This document shows positions 1 to 7,499 of a stretch of DNA of 64,000 nucleotides, one piece after another. Each line of letters begins with the position of its first letter. Position 1 is the first letter of the stretch. The notes beneath the pieces are model-generated. The model made no database searches, was not told the DNA's origin, and saw only the letters and a program-made list of their open reading frames with translations. This DNA is from Bacteroidales bacterium (GTDB lineage: Bacteria > Bacteroidota > Bacteroidia > Bacteroidales > UBA1715): NCBI GenBank assembly GCA_016714605.1, contig JADKDL010000001.1, positions 434,001 through 498,000 of the forward strand. The letters run 5' to 3'. The position numbers were made by a program, and so were the translations under genes.

Positions 1-367
1 CATTATGTTTATTGCAGGCTAGTTTTATACCTGAGTAGAGCAATTCTAATGCTTCTACGGTAAATTTTGCAGATACACCTATTGAAACTGTTATTTGCTC
101 AGGTGTAGCATTCATAGCATATACATCAGACAAATTTGCAATAACTGCCTTGTAGCCAAGATGCTTTAGTGGGCAATATGATAAATCGAAATGAATGCCC
201 TCCAGAAGCAAATCGGTAGTTATAACCGTTTGTAAATCTGATGTTTCTAAAATTGCGCAATCATCGCCAATGCCTTTTAGAGTACTTTTATTTTTTATCA
301 AAACATCTTTTGTGAGATGTTCAATTAATCCAAATTCACCGTATTCTGAGAGCTTGGTTGTAGTCAT
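1..367 (-). CDS. thiL: Thiamine-monophosphate kinase ThiL (N-terminal part, cut by window edge)
   Basis: This is the first ~122 codons of a gene that runs off the left edge. The protein begins MTTTKLSEYGEFGLIEHL and carries the AIR-synthase-type nucleotide and metal motif GIGDDCAIL, followed by TTDLLLEGIHFD and KAVIANLSDVYAMNA. These are the conserved N-terminal blocks of ThiL, which phosphorylates thiamine monophosphate to thiamine diphosphate with ATP and Mg. The ATG overlaps the sufD stop codon by one base (TAATG on the minus strand), so it is probably translationally coupled to the suf genes. It is the last visible gene of that operon. The C-terminal half cannot be judged. Confidence 0.88.
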   Translation of the reverse strand, partial: MTTTKLSEYGEFGLIEHLTKDVLIKNKSTLKGIGDDCAILETSDLQTVITTDLLLEGIHFDLSYCPLKHLGYKAVIANLSDVYAMNATPEQITVSIGVSAKFTVEALELLYSGIKLACNKHN

Positions 368-1608
368 TATGCAAGTTTTAAATTGATTTTTTCTTCTACA
401 AAGGTAGCAATTTCTTTGTGTTTAATCAATCTAATATTTGTAACTAAAAATGCGTTTATGAGTAGTTTTAATGCGTCTTGTTTAGATATACCACGTGATT
501 GACAATAAAATAGTGCATCTTTGTCTATCTGTCCGGTTGTAGAGCCATGAGAGCAACTTACGTCATCGGCATAGATTTCTAATTGTGGCTTACTATGTAT
601 TTTCGCTTTGTTTGAAAGCACAATATTCTTGTTGCTTTGTTGAGCTAATGTTTTTTGAGCACCCTTAGCAACAAATATTTTTCCGGTAAATATTCCTACT
701 CCCGAGTCATTTGCCAATCCTCTGTAGTTCTCATTTGTTGTACAATGCTCGTTTGTGTGGTTCACAATGGTAAAATTGTCGAAATGCTGGTTAGCAATTG
801 GGAAAAATATGCCATTAAGACTTGTTTCACAGTGTGTGTTTTCATGATTGATAATCAGATTATTTCTAATCAAATTACCATCAAGTTGAAATGTGTGAGC
901 CGTGAATTTTGAATTTTTGTATTGATGTACATAATGAGAGTTTATTTTCACACACTCTTTTTCTGTTTGTAATATAGTATAGTCAATTGATGCGTTTTCA
1001 TTGACAAAGATATTAGTTACAATATTAGAAGTAAGCATACATAAATCCTTATTGCTGTGTATTTCAATGACTTCTGAAACGCTACCTTCTTCAGCAATAA
1101 TTATATTTTTTGTATTTTCAAATGTTGCAACTTTGCTATTATTAATATATTCAATTACGAGCGGTTCAGAAAGCGCATTGTTTTTTTTGAATTTTATAAT
1201 AACTCCGTTATTTGCAAATGCTGTGTTTAAAGCCGAAAATTTATTGTCTAAATTGTTGCTTTTGTTTATGTATTCAATTGAAAGATTTGTAGCTACAGCA
1301 TTTTCGGAAATAGGAATAATTTCAATATCCTTATTATTAAAATTCGATAATTCTGATTTTAAACATCCATTTATAAAAACAAGTTTGTTCTTGCTTTCAA
1401 TTTTAAACAAGTTGGTTTCAAAATTATTAGCTACTTCATTGTATTCTATATCAAAAAGATTGCTTAAATCTGAATATTTCCAATCTTCTTGTTTTTTTAC
1501 AGGTAGCGGTAATTTCTTGTATGTTTCAATAGCATTTTCTCTTATAGTTGAAGAAAATGCCAAGTTTTCCGATTTTTTAGATATCAGGAAGTTATATAGT
1601 GAATCCAT
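367..1608 (-). CDS. sufD: Fe-S cluster assembly protein SufD
   Basis: 413 residues, the usual SufD size. SufD is the scaffold partner of SufB in the SufBC2D complex that builds Fe-S clusters in the cytoplasm. The C-terminal half has the SufB/SufD beta-helix signature, including ADDVSCSHGSTTGQID (the conserved His of SufD lies in CSHGST) and the helical end FYCQSRGISKQDALKLLINAF, which is shared with SufB downstream in this window. The N-terminal part carries KKQEDWKYSDL, a typical SufD start region. It lies 15 bp after sufC and overlaps thiL by one base, so sufB-sufC-sufD-thiL reads as one operon on the minus strand. Confidence 0.95.
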   Translation of the reverse strand: MDSLYNFLISKKSENLAFSSTIRENAIETYKKLPLPVKKQEDWKYSDLSNLFDIEYNEVANNFETNLFKIESKNKLVFINGCLKSELSNFNNKDIEIIPISENAVATNLSIEYINKSNNLDNKFSALNTAFANNGVIIKFKKNNALSEPLVIEYINNSKVATFENTKNIIIAEEGSVSEVIEIHSNKDLCMLTSNIVTNIFVNENASIDYTILQTEKECVKINSHYVHQYKNSKFTAHTFQLDGNLIRNNLIINHENTHCETSLNGIFFPIANQHFDNFTIVNHTNEHCTTNENYRGLANDSGVGIFTGKIFVAKGAQKTLAQQSNKNIVLSNKAKIHSKPQLEIYADDVSCSHGSTTGQIDKDALFYCQSRGISKQDALKLLINAFLVTNIRLIKHKEIATFVEEKINLKLA

Positions 1609-1623
1609 GTTTTTGTCTGTTAT

Positions 1624-2376
1624 TTAGGCATCAATTTCTGCTTTTATCCAATCATAGCCTTTCGCTTCAAGTTCTAAGGCTAGTTCTTTTGTTCCGCTTT
1701 TCACAATTTTTCCTTTGTAGAGAATATGTACAAAGTCAGGTACAATATAATCAAGTAATCTTTGATAATGCGTAATCACAATAGCTGAATTCTGCGGACT
1801 TTTTAGTTTATTTACGCCATTTGCAACAATACGAAGCGCGTCAATGTCTAGACCACTGTCTGTTTCATCTAAAATAGACAATTTGGGTTCAAGCATAGCC
1901 ATTTGAAATATTTCATTTCTCTTTTTCTCGCCACCCGAAAAACCCTCATTTACAGAACGTTTACTAAGGCTGTCGTCAAGTTCTACTAATTGTTTTTTCT
2001 CTTTCATTTTTTTAAGAAAATCTCCTGCCGAAAGAGGTTCTTGATTCAGATATTTAGCCTTATTTTCTAAAGCTGTTTTCATGAAATTTGTAATTGAAAC
2101 ACCTGGTATTTCAATAGGATACTGAAAAGCCAGAAAGATACCTTCGCAGGCTCTGTCTTCCGGACTCATTTCAATTATATTTTTACCATTGAAAATAATT
2201 TCCCCTGCAGTTACTTCATAATCTTCCCTACCGGCAATTACTGCCGATAAAGTACTCTTTCCAGAGCCATTAGGACCCATAATTGCATGTATTTCTCCCG
2301 GTTTAATTTCTAAATTCAAACCTTTTAATATCTCTTTGCCATTTATAGATGCATGTAAGTTCTTTATTTGTATCAT
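1624..2376 (-). CDS. sufC: Fe-S cluster assembly ATPase SufC
   Basis: 250-residue ABC-type ATPase. Walker A is GPNGSGKSTLS (residues ~35-45). The signature motif is FSGGEKKRNEIFQ and the Walker B is PKLSILDETDSGLDIDALR, with the Asp-Ser-Gly-Leu-Asp pattern typical of SufC rather than of transporters. The H-loop is IVITHYQRLLDYI. SufC dimerises on SufB and SufD and drives conformational change during cluster assembly; it has no membrane partner. The order sufB-sufC-sufD is conserved. No cysteine desulfurase (SufS) or SufU/SufE gene is seen next to it within the window. Confidence 0.96.
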   Translation of the reverse strand: MIQIKNLHASINGKEILKGLNLEIKPGEIHAIMGPNGSGKSTLSAVIAGREDYEVTAGEIIFNGKNIIEMSPEDRACEGIFLAFQYPIEIPGVSITNFMKTALENKAKYLNQEPLSAGDFLKKMKEKKQLVELDDSLSKRSVNEGFSGGEKKRNEIFQMAMLEPKLSILDETDSGLDIDALRIVANGVNKLKSPQNSAIVITHYQRLLDYIVPDFVHILYKGKIVKSGTKELALELEAKGYDWIKAEIDA

Positions 2377-2440
2377 GATTTGTGTAATTTTCTTATTGTC
2401 AATATTTTAAATTATAATAAATGCAATTCCAATTTTGGTT

Positions 2441-3886
2441 TTAACCTACACTACCTTCCATAGAAATAGCAAGTAATTTTTGAGCTTCAATAGCAAATTC
2501 CATAGGTAATTTATTTAGAACCTCTTTGGCAAATCCATTTACAATCAAGCTTATAGCATCTTCTTTAGAAATTCCTCTTTGATTACAGTAGAATATTTGG
2601 TCATCGGCAATTTTTGATGTTGTAGCCTCGTGTTCTACTATTGCAGTATTGTTCTGAACATCTATATACGGGAACGTATGTGCTCCACACTGCGAACCGA
2701 TAAGCAAAGAATCACATTGTGAAAAGTTTCTTGCATTTTCAGCAGTTTTTGCCATTCTTACCAGTCCTCGGTAGGAATTATTACTTTTCCCAAGAGAAAT
2801 TCCCTTAGAGACAATGGTACTTTTGGTGTTTTTGCCAATATGTATCATTTTAGTTCCGGTATCGGCTTGTTGGTGGTTATTGGTAACTGCAACTGAGTAG
2901 AATTCGGAACTAGAATTATCGCCTTTGAGAATTGTGCTCGGGTATTTCCAAGTAAGGGCAGAGCCTGTTTCTATCTGTGTCCATGATATTTTAGAGTTGT
3001 TCCCTTTGCAAATACCTCTTTTGGTTACAAAATTATAAATACCGCCTTTACCTTCTTTATCACCCGGATACCAGTTTTGTACGGTTGAGTATTTTATCTC
3101 TGCATTGTTAAGGGTTATTAACTCTACAACTGCCGCGTGTAGTTGGTTTTCATCTCTCATAGGAGCTGTGCAACCCTCTAAATAACTAACATAACTGCCT
3201 TCTTCTGCAATAATGAGTGTACGTTCAAATTGCCCTGTGTTTGTTGCATTTATCCTAAAATAGGTCGATAATTCCATTGGGCAACGTGTGTTCTTAGGTA
3301 TGTATACAAAAGAACCGTCGCTGAATACAGCAGAATTAAGACAAGCGTAGAAATTATCGGTATAAGGTACAACGGAACCCAAATAATTTTTTATTAATTC
3401 AGGGTATTCATGAACCGCTTCGCTAAAGGAGCAAAAAATAATACCCATTTCTTTAAGTTGCGATTTGAAAGAGGTGTGTATAGAAACGCTATCAATAACA
3501 GCATCTACAGCAACACCTGCTAAAATTTTTTGTTCTTCGAGAGGAATACCTAATTTCTGAAATGTTTTTAAAATCTCAGGGTCAACCTCGTCTAGACTAT
3601 CGTATTTTGGCTTGTTGCGGGGTTGTGCATAATAACTTATGTCTTGAAAATGAGGTATTTCCATGTTGATATTTGCCCATTTTGGGTGTTCCATGGTCTT
3701 CCAATGTTCAAAAGCTTTTAATCGCCATTCGAGCATGAATTCTGGTTCGTTCTTCATTTTAGATATCTGTCTAACAATATCTTCATTCAACCCGGGAGCA
3801 ATTATATCCGTTTCAATATCGCTCGTGAAGCCATATTTATAGTCGGTATTTTGTATTTCCTGTATTATATCTTGATCTGTGTTCAT
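2441..3886 (-). CDS. sufB: Fe-S cluster assembly protein SufB
   Basis: 481 residues, the usual SufB length. SufB is the scaffold on which nascent Fe-S clusters form. Conserved blocks include the N-terminal KNEPEFMLEWRLKAFEHW, the middle block MELSTYFRINATNTGQFERT, and the C-terminal core SQCDSLLIGSQCGAHTFPY with its conserved cysteines, followed by EHEATTSKIADDQIFYCNQRG. First gene of the minus-strand suf operon. Its upstream region (3887-4078) carries a Bacteroidota-like -7 element and an inverted repeat (listed separately), so the operon promoter is likely there. Confidence 0.96.
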   Translation of the reverse strand: MNTDQDIIQEIQNTDYKYGFTSDIETDIIAPGLNEDIVRQISKMKNEPEFMLEWRLKAFEHWKTMEHPKWANINMEIPHFQDISYYAQPRNKPKYDSLDEVDPEILKTFQKLGIPLEEQKILAGVAVDAVIDSVSIHTSFKSQLKEMGIIFCSFSEAVHEYPELIKNYLGSVVPYTDNFYACLNSAVFSDGSFVYIPKNTRCPMELSTYFRINATNTGQFERTLIIAEEGSYVSYLEGCTAPMRDENQLHAAVVELITLNNAEIKYSTVQNWYPGDKEGKGGIYNFVTKRGICKGNNSKISWTQIETGSALTWKYPSTILKGDNSSSEFYSVAVTNNHQQADTGTKMIHIGKNTKSTIVSKGISLGKSNNSYRGLVRMAKTAENARNFSQCDSLLIGSQCGAHTFPYIDVQNNTAIVEHEATTSKIADDQIFYCNQRGISKEDAISLIVNGFAKEVLNKLPMEFAIEAQKLLAISMEGSVG

Positions 3887-3970
3887 AATTACTTTTCATT
3901 TTTATAATTATTTTATTATAAGTAAACAACTAATAATCTTTAACTTATTTAAAAAATTTGTTTACTTTAG

Positions 3971-3993
3971 TTTAGACTTAAGAAAAGTCTAAA
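3971..3993 (-). promoter_or_regulatory. Inverted repeat in the suf operon leader
   Basis: A perfect 9-bp inverted repeat (arms 3971-3979 and 3985-3993, 5-nt spacer) lies about 85 bp upstream of the sufB start, between the gene and a candidate -7 box. It could be an operator for an Fe-S or oxidative-stress regulator, or an mRNA leader hairpin. Only the symmetry and position are seen; no regulator is identified. Confidence 0.4.
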
Positions 3994-4011
3994 ATTTACA
4001 TTTTCTTTTTA

Positions 4012-4019
4012 CAAATATA
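4012..4019 (-). promoter_or_regulatory. Candidate -7 promoter element for the suf operon
   Basis: On the minus strand the octamer reads TATATTTG, an exact match to the Bacteroidota -7 consensus TAnnTTTG. It would place transcription start ~120 nt before sufB. No clear TTG/TTTG -33 element is present at the usual spacing, so the call rests on the -7 box and its place in the only intergenic gap upstream of the operon. Confidence 0.35.
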
Positions 4020-4078
4020 GTGCATCTAAGTATAAGTATATTGCTTATTAAATGATGAGAATAACTTGTATTTTTCAA

Positions 4079-4714
4079 TTAAGGAGCCAGCATACATATA
4101 TTCCATTCGTTTCCTGGTGTTTTCTCATATTTATATCTATAATGAAGTCTGCCGGGTGCTCCTTGCCAAAATTCGAAACTTTGTGGTTGCAGACAGTATC
4201 CACCCCAGTATGAAGGTCTTGTTAATTCATTGTTAGTCTTTAACTCTTCTTCTTTTCTTTTTTCCAAAAATTCTCTGTTTTCAATAACTTGACTCTGAGG
4301 AGAAATGATTGAACTAAGTTGACTATCTTTTGGTCTTATTTTAAAATAATCATCAGATTTGTTAGGAGATATTTTGCTAACCTTGCCTACTATTCTCACT
4401 TGTCTTTCGGTTCTAGCCCAAAAAAAGAGTATTGCCGCAATAGGATTCTCTTCTAAATCTTTTGCTTTTTTGCTTTCGTAGTTAGAGAAAAAATAAAAAC
4501 CATTATTATCTACTTCCTTAAGAAGTAAAATTCTTGATGATGGAATACCATCTTTTGTAGCTGTAGAAAAAGAAAAAGCTGTTGGATCTATTGTTCCTGC
4601 ATCAATTGCATCTTGCAACCAGTATTTGAATTGAGAAAATGGATCGGTTTTTATATTAGTAAGATCCTTATTTCTTTCAAATTCTGTTCTGATATTTTGA
4701 AAATTAATTGACAT
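4079..4714 (-). CDS. pdxH: Pyridoxine/pyridoxamine 5'-phosphate oxidase
   Basis: 211 residues, the normal PdxH length. PdxH oxidises pyridoxamine- or pyridoxine-5'-phosphate to pyridoxal 5'-phosphate using FMN and oxygen. Seen in order: N-terminal DPFSQFKYWLQDAIDAG, FMN-site block GIPSSRILLLKEVDNNGFYFFSN and KAKDLEENPIAAILFFW, arginine-rich RTERQVRIVGKV, the PS-WGGYCLQPQSFEFWQG block, and the C-terminal substrate-binding RLHYRYKYE and LAP end. Single gene between two intergenic gaps; the upstream gap (4715-4911) contains two hairpins, at 4733-4759 and 4832-4860. Not evidently in an operon with suf. Confidence 0.96.
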   Translation of the reverse strand: MSINFQNIRTEFERNKDLTNIKTDPFSQFKYWLQDAIDAGTIDPTAFSFSTATKDGIPSSRILLLKEVDNNGFYFFSNYESKKAKDLEENPIAAILFFWARTERQVRIVGKVSKISPNKSDDYFKIRPKDSQLSSIISPQSQVIENREFLEKRKEEELKTNNELTRPSYWGGYCLQPQSFEFWQGAPGRLHYRYKYEKTPGNEWNICMLAP

Positions 4715-4831
4715 GGCTAATGTTCTTTATTTTATACTATTAGAATAAATAATAGTATATTTATAAAAATAAATAATTGCTGTTTACTTTTGAAATTCCA
4801 TCGTAGTAGATTTGTCGATGTTGAGGCAGTA

Positions 4832-4860
4832 TTCTATCATTTCAAATGGAAATGATAGAA
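4832..4860 (-). terminator. Perfect 12-bp hairpin downstream of ftsE
   Basis: Arms 4832-4843 and 4849-4860 are exact inverted repeats around a 5-nt loop. It lies 52 bp after the ftsE stop on the minus strand and upstream of pdxH. No U-run follows in the minus direction, so termination is plausible but not certain; it could also be a leader structure of pdxH. Confidence 0.45.
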
Positions 4861-4911
4861 ATAAAAATTGTATTGATAAATTCAAATACATTAATTTATT
4901 GCTTTCAGATA

Positions 4912-5625
4912 TCAAAAGTTTAAGCTATCAAAGTCAATTACCGTTTCTGAATCTTCAATTTCCGAGAGTTTGCCATATTCACATTTTATAGTTCGGAATG
5001 GGAATTTTTTTAATATTCCATAGTTATGGGTTGCCATAATAACGGCTCTTCCCGTCCTACTTATCGAAATCAGCAGATTCATAATCTCTTCCGAAGTTTC
5101 CGGATCTAGGTTTCCGGTAGGTTCATCGGCAAGAATTATTTCAGGGTCATTAAGTAAAGCTCTTGCTATACCTATTCGTTGTTGTTCTCCACCAGAGAGT
5201 TGGTGAGGCATTTTAAATTCTTTGTGTCTTAGATTTACTTTATCAAGTACATCAGAAATTCTTTCTTGAATATCAAGTTTCTTTTTCCATCCGGTAGCTT
5301 TTAGTACAAAAGCAAGGTTTTCATGTACAGTTCTGTCTGTAAGCAATTGGAAATCTTGAAAAATTACACTAACTTTTCTTCTGAGAAACGGAATTTTGTT
5401 TTGTTTTATATTCCTAAGATTAAATCCCGCTACAGTTCCTTCACCTTCAATAAGAGGCAATTCTCCAATTAAGGTTTTTATTAAACTTGATTTACCAGCT
5501 CCGGTCTTTCCTATTAGATAGATAAACTCACCTTTATTTATCTTTAAATGAACTTCGCTAAGAATGGTATGTTCTGAATAGCCTATAAGTGCATTATTTA
5601 TTTCTACAACTGTATCCAATGACAT
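4912..5625 (-). CDS. ftsE: Cell-division ABC ATPase FtsE
   Basis: 237-residue ABC ATPase. Walker A is GKTGAGKSSLIKTL (residues ~39-52), the Q-loop region is VSVIFQDFQLLTDRTVHENLAF, the signature is QLSGGEQQRIGIARAL, Walker B is ILADEPTGNLDPETS and the H-loop is IMATHNYGIL. The F-R-R-K-V plus Q-L-L-T-D-R-T-V pattern is typical of FtsE, which works with the membrane protein FtsX to control peptidoglycan hydrolases at the septum. No ftsX gene is adjacent, which is common in Bacteroidota. A LolD-type lipoprotein exporter ATPase is the main alternative, but the Q-loop region fits FtsE better. Confidence 0.85.
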   Translation of the reverse strand: MSLDTVVEINNALIGYSEHTILSEVHLKINKGEFIYLIGKTGAGKSSLIKTLIGELPLIEGEGTVAGFNLRNIKQNKIPFLRRKVSVIFQDFQLLTDRTVHENLAFVLKATGWKKKLDIQERISDVLDKVNLRHKEFKMPHQLSGGEQQRIGIARALLNDPEIILADEPTGNLDPETSEEIMNLLISISRTGRAVIMATHNYGILKKFPFRTIKCEYGKLSEIEDSETVIDFDSLNF

Positions 5626-5790
5626 TGTTTATTTGCTAAGATTTAAATCATACTATTTCTGAAATCTGAATAAGCAATGCAAAAGTAAGTATTAATAAAA
5701 AATAATGATATAAAATTTAGTTTTTTTAATTAATAATCAAAACTGTCAATGTGAAATTTTAGTAGTAGTACAGTAATTTTTTTTTATCTC

Positions 5791-7191
5791 TTATTTTCTC
5801 GTGTATTCATAAGGTCCAATTTCTGGTGAAATACCTGAAGGAACATTATTTCCATCGAAATCTTCAGTAAATCCAAGGTCTATGCCTTTATCAATCACTA
5901 TAGAACCTATAGCTGGTCTAAAGTTTTTATTGATTTTGTCTAAATATCTGGGGTCTCCTTTCCAAGAGCCTTTAGTACTATCGCCATAGACAAATAAATT
6001 ATGGTCTTCAATCAAATTGCCTGAAATTTTGAATCGATATATTTTATCAGAACCTAAATCAAAAATATTATTTTTAGCGGTAATATCTCCACCCATTATT
6101 GCTAAGGGCTTTATAGAATCGTATTTAACAGAACGGTAAAACAAATTATTATAAACAAGAGCACTTTTATCTGCAAAAAATGGTCCGGTAACGTCAATAA
6201 CTTCATTGTAATAAAATTTAATATTTGTGCCATGAGAATAGCATGGCGAAAAAGATGGTCCCATAATTTTGTTGTACCTAACAATCATTCCATCACCATC
6301 GTGCATGTAGATAGAAAATCCATCATAATCTGGACCAGTAAGGTAGTTATATTCAAAAATTCCATCTTTCTGATCGGGATTATTAGATATAAAGCAGAAT
6401 TTATTTCCTGTATCAGAACGGTCTATATAACAATGATGTACGTGCCAGTGTTCACAAAGACTTAATTGAATACCATCTCCTGGAGCATCGCCTTCGGGAG
6501 TAGTTGGCGGTTTCCATTTTTGATTTACTTTATGAACATAACAGTGAGATATTTCAATATTATTGACATTCTGAATAAACATTCCATCATCTTGAATATC
6601 AAAAATTTCTGTATTATAAATATACAATCTGCTCATGTTACCGTTTAGAGCTCTCAAGCCCCAAATAGCTCCATGCAATTTACAGTTTATAATCTTGCTA
6701 TTTTGGCTGTTAGTTCTGAAAATAACACAACTTGTAGCATTTGGTGCATATACTTCTAAATCTCTGAATGTTGTATTGTTGCTCCCTTCATAGTTTGTTG
6801 AGACAGCATGATCTTTTGTTGAACTTTTTATTATTGGTCTTACATTTCCCGAACCGTAAGAAGCCAAAGTTATACCATCAGCACCCACAACTATAGCATC
6901 AGTTTCTAGGGTTGTTCCTCTTTTTATTGCATACACTCCGTTTAGTTTCCATTTTTTAATTAATTTGAATGAAGAAAACGGATGTAGTTTTGTACCATCT
7001 TGAAGGGTATCTGTAGTGTTGTTTGGGTCTATAAATATTGCACTGTCTGTGGGCTCCCAAAGGTTTATTGTTTCTAAACCGTATATAGGTTTTTTATTTT
7101 CAACTAGTTTATTTTCATTTTTATTGCATGAAATTAAAGTGAAAATAAATAGAATGAAAATGGATGAATATAAATTCTTTTTCTTTTTCAT
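5791..7191 (-). CDS. Surface lipoprotein with right-handed beta-helix domain
   Basis: 466 residues. The N-terminus is a lipoprotein signal peptide with lipobox LISC and lipidated Cys22. The mature part begins like polysaccharide-lyase-type beta-helix proteins (IFIDPNNTTDTLQDGTKLHPF) and continues with beta-helix rungs rich in NTTFRDLEV, SKIINCKLHG, NIEISHCYVHK and MIVRYNKIMG-type strands, ending DFDGNNVPSGISPEIGPYEY. The same head and tail pattern occurs in the N-terminal domain of the giant protein at 23606-29839, so the two are probably related. Parallel beta-helix proteins often bind or cleave polysaccharides, but no catalytic residues can be assigned. It diverges from the NRPS cluster. 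Confidence 0.75.
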   Translation of the reverse strand: MKKKKNLYSSIFILFIFTLISCNKNENKLVENKKPIYGLETINLWEPTDSAIFIDPNNTTDTLQDGTKLHPFSSFKLIKKWKLNGVYAIKRGTTLETDAIVVGADGITLASYGSGNVRPIIKSSTKDHAVSTNYEGSNNTTFRDLEVYAPNATSCVIFRTNSQNSKIINCKLHGAIWGLRALNGNMSRLYIYNTEIFDIQDDGMFIQNVNNIEISHCYVHKVNQKWKPPTTPEGDAPGDGIQLSLCEHWHVHHCYIDRSDTGNKFCFISNNPDQKDGIFEYNYLTGPDYDGFSIYMHDGDGMIVRYNKIMGPSFSPCYSHGTNIKFYYNEVIDVTGPFFADKSALVYNNLFYRSVKYDSIKPLAIMGGDITAKNNIFDLGSDKIYRFKISGNLIEDHNLFVYGDSTKGSWKGDPRYLDKINKNFRPAIGSIVIDKGIDLGFTEDFDGNNVPSGISPEIGPYEYTRK

Positions 7192-7499
7192 GTATTTTAA
7201 TATATAACGGGTTGAACTAATTATAAAGCAATATTATTTTCTGAATAAATATTTTTCTCGAATAAACATAAATAAAATAAATGACAAATCAATTTGATTT
7301 TAATAAATATTAATTCTGAATATAGAGTTATCAATATATTTAAAATTTAAGAATTAACAATGAGCTAATCATTAGTTTATAGAATCTAAATATTTTATGT
7401 GTAAAAAAATACATTATTTATTTTTTTACATTATATTTTTTTAATAATATTCGCATTATATGAATCATCTTCATTTTGATTTTTAAAAGCACTTTTATT
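7192..7499. other. Divergent intergenic region upstream of the NRPS/PKS cluster
   Basis: 308 bp of very AT-rich sequence between the beta-helix lipoprotein (minus) and the first NRPS gene (plus). No open frame of note. An exact 12-bp AT-rich inverted repeat (arms 7400-7411 and 7419-7430) lies ~70 bp before the NRPS start, and a near match to the -7 box (TCATTTTG, 7471-7478) sits closer in. The promoter of the cluster should be here, but I cannot fix it. Confidence 0.4.

Noticed and set aside
1001..1627. Long plus-strand open frame opposite sufD
   Set aside because: It is antisense to a clear sufD gene and its protein is hydrophobic low-complexity sequence with no motif.
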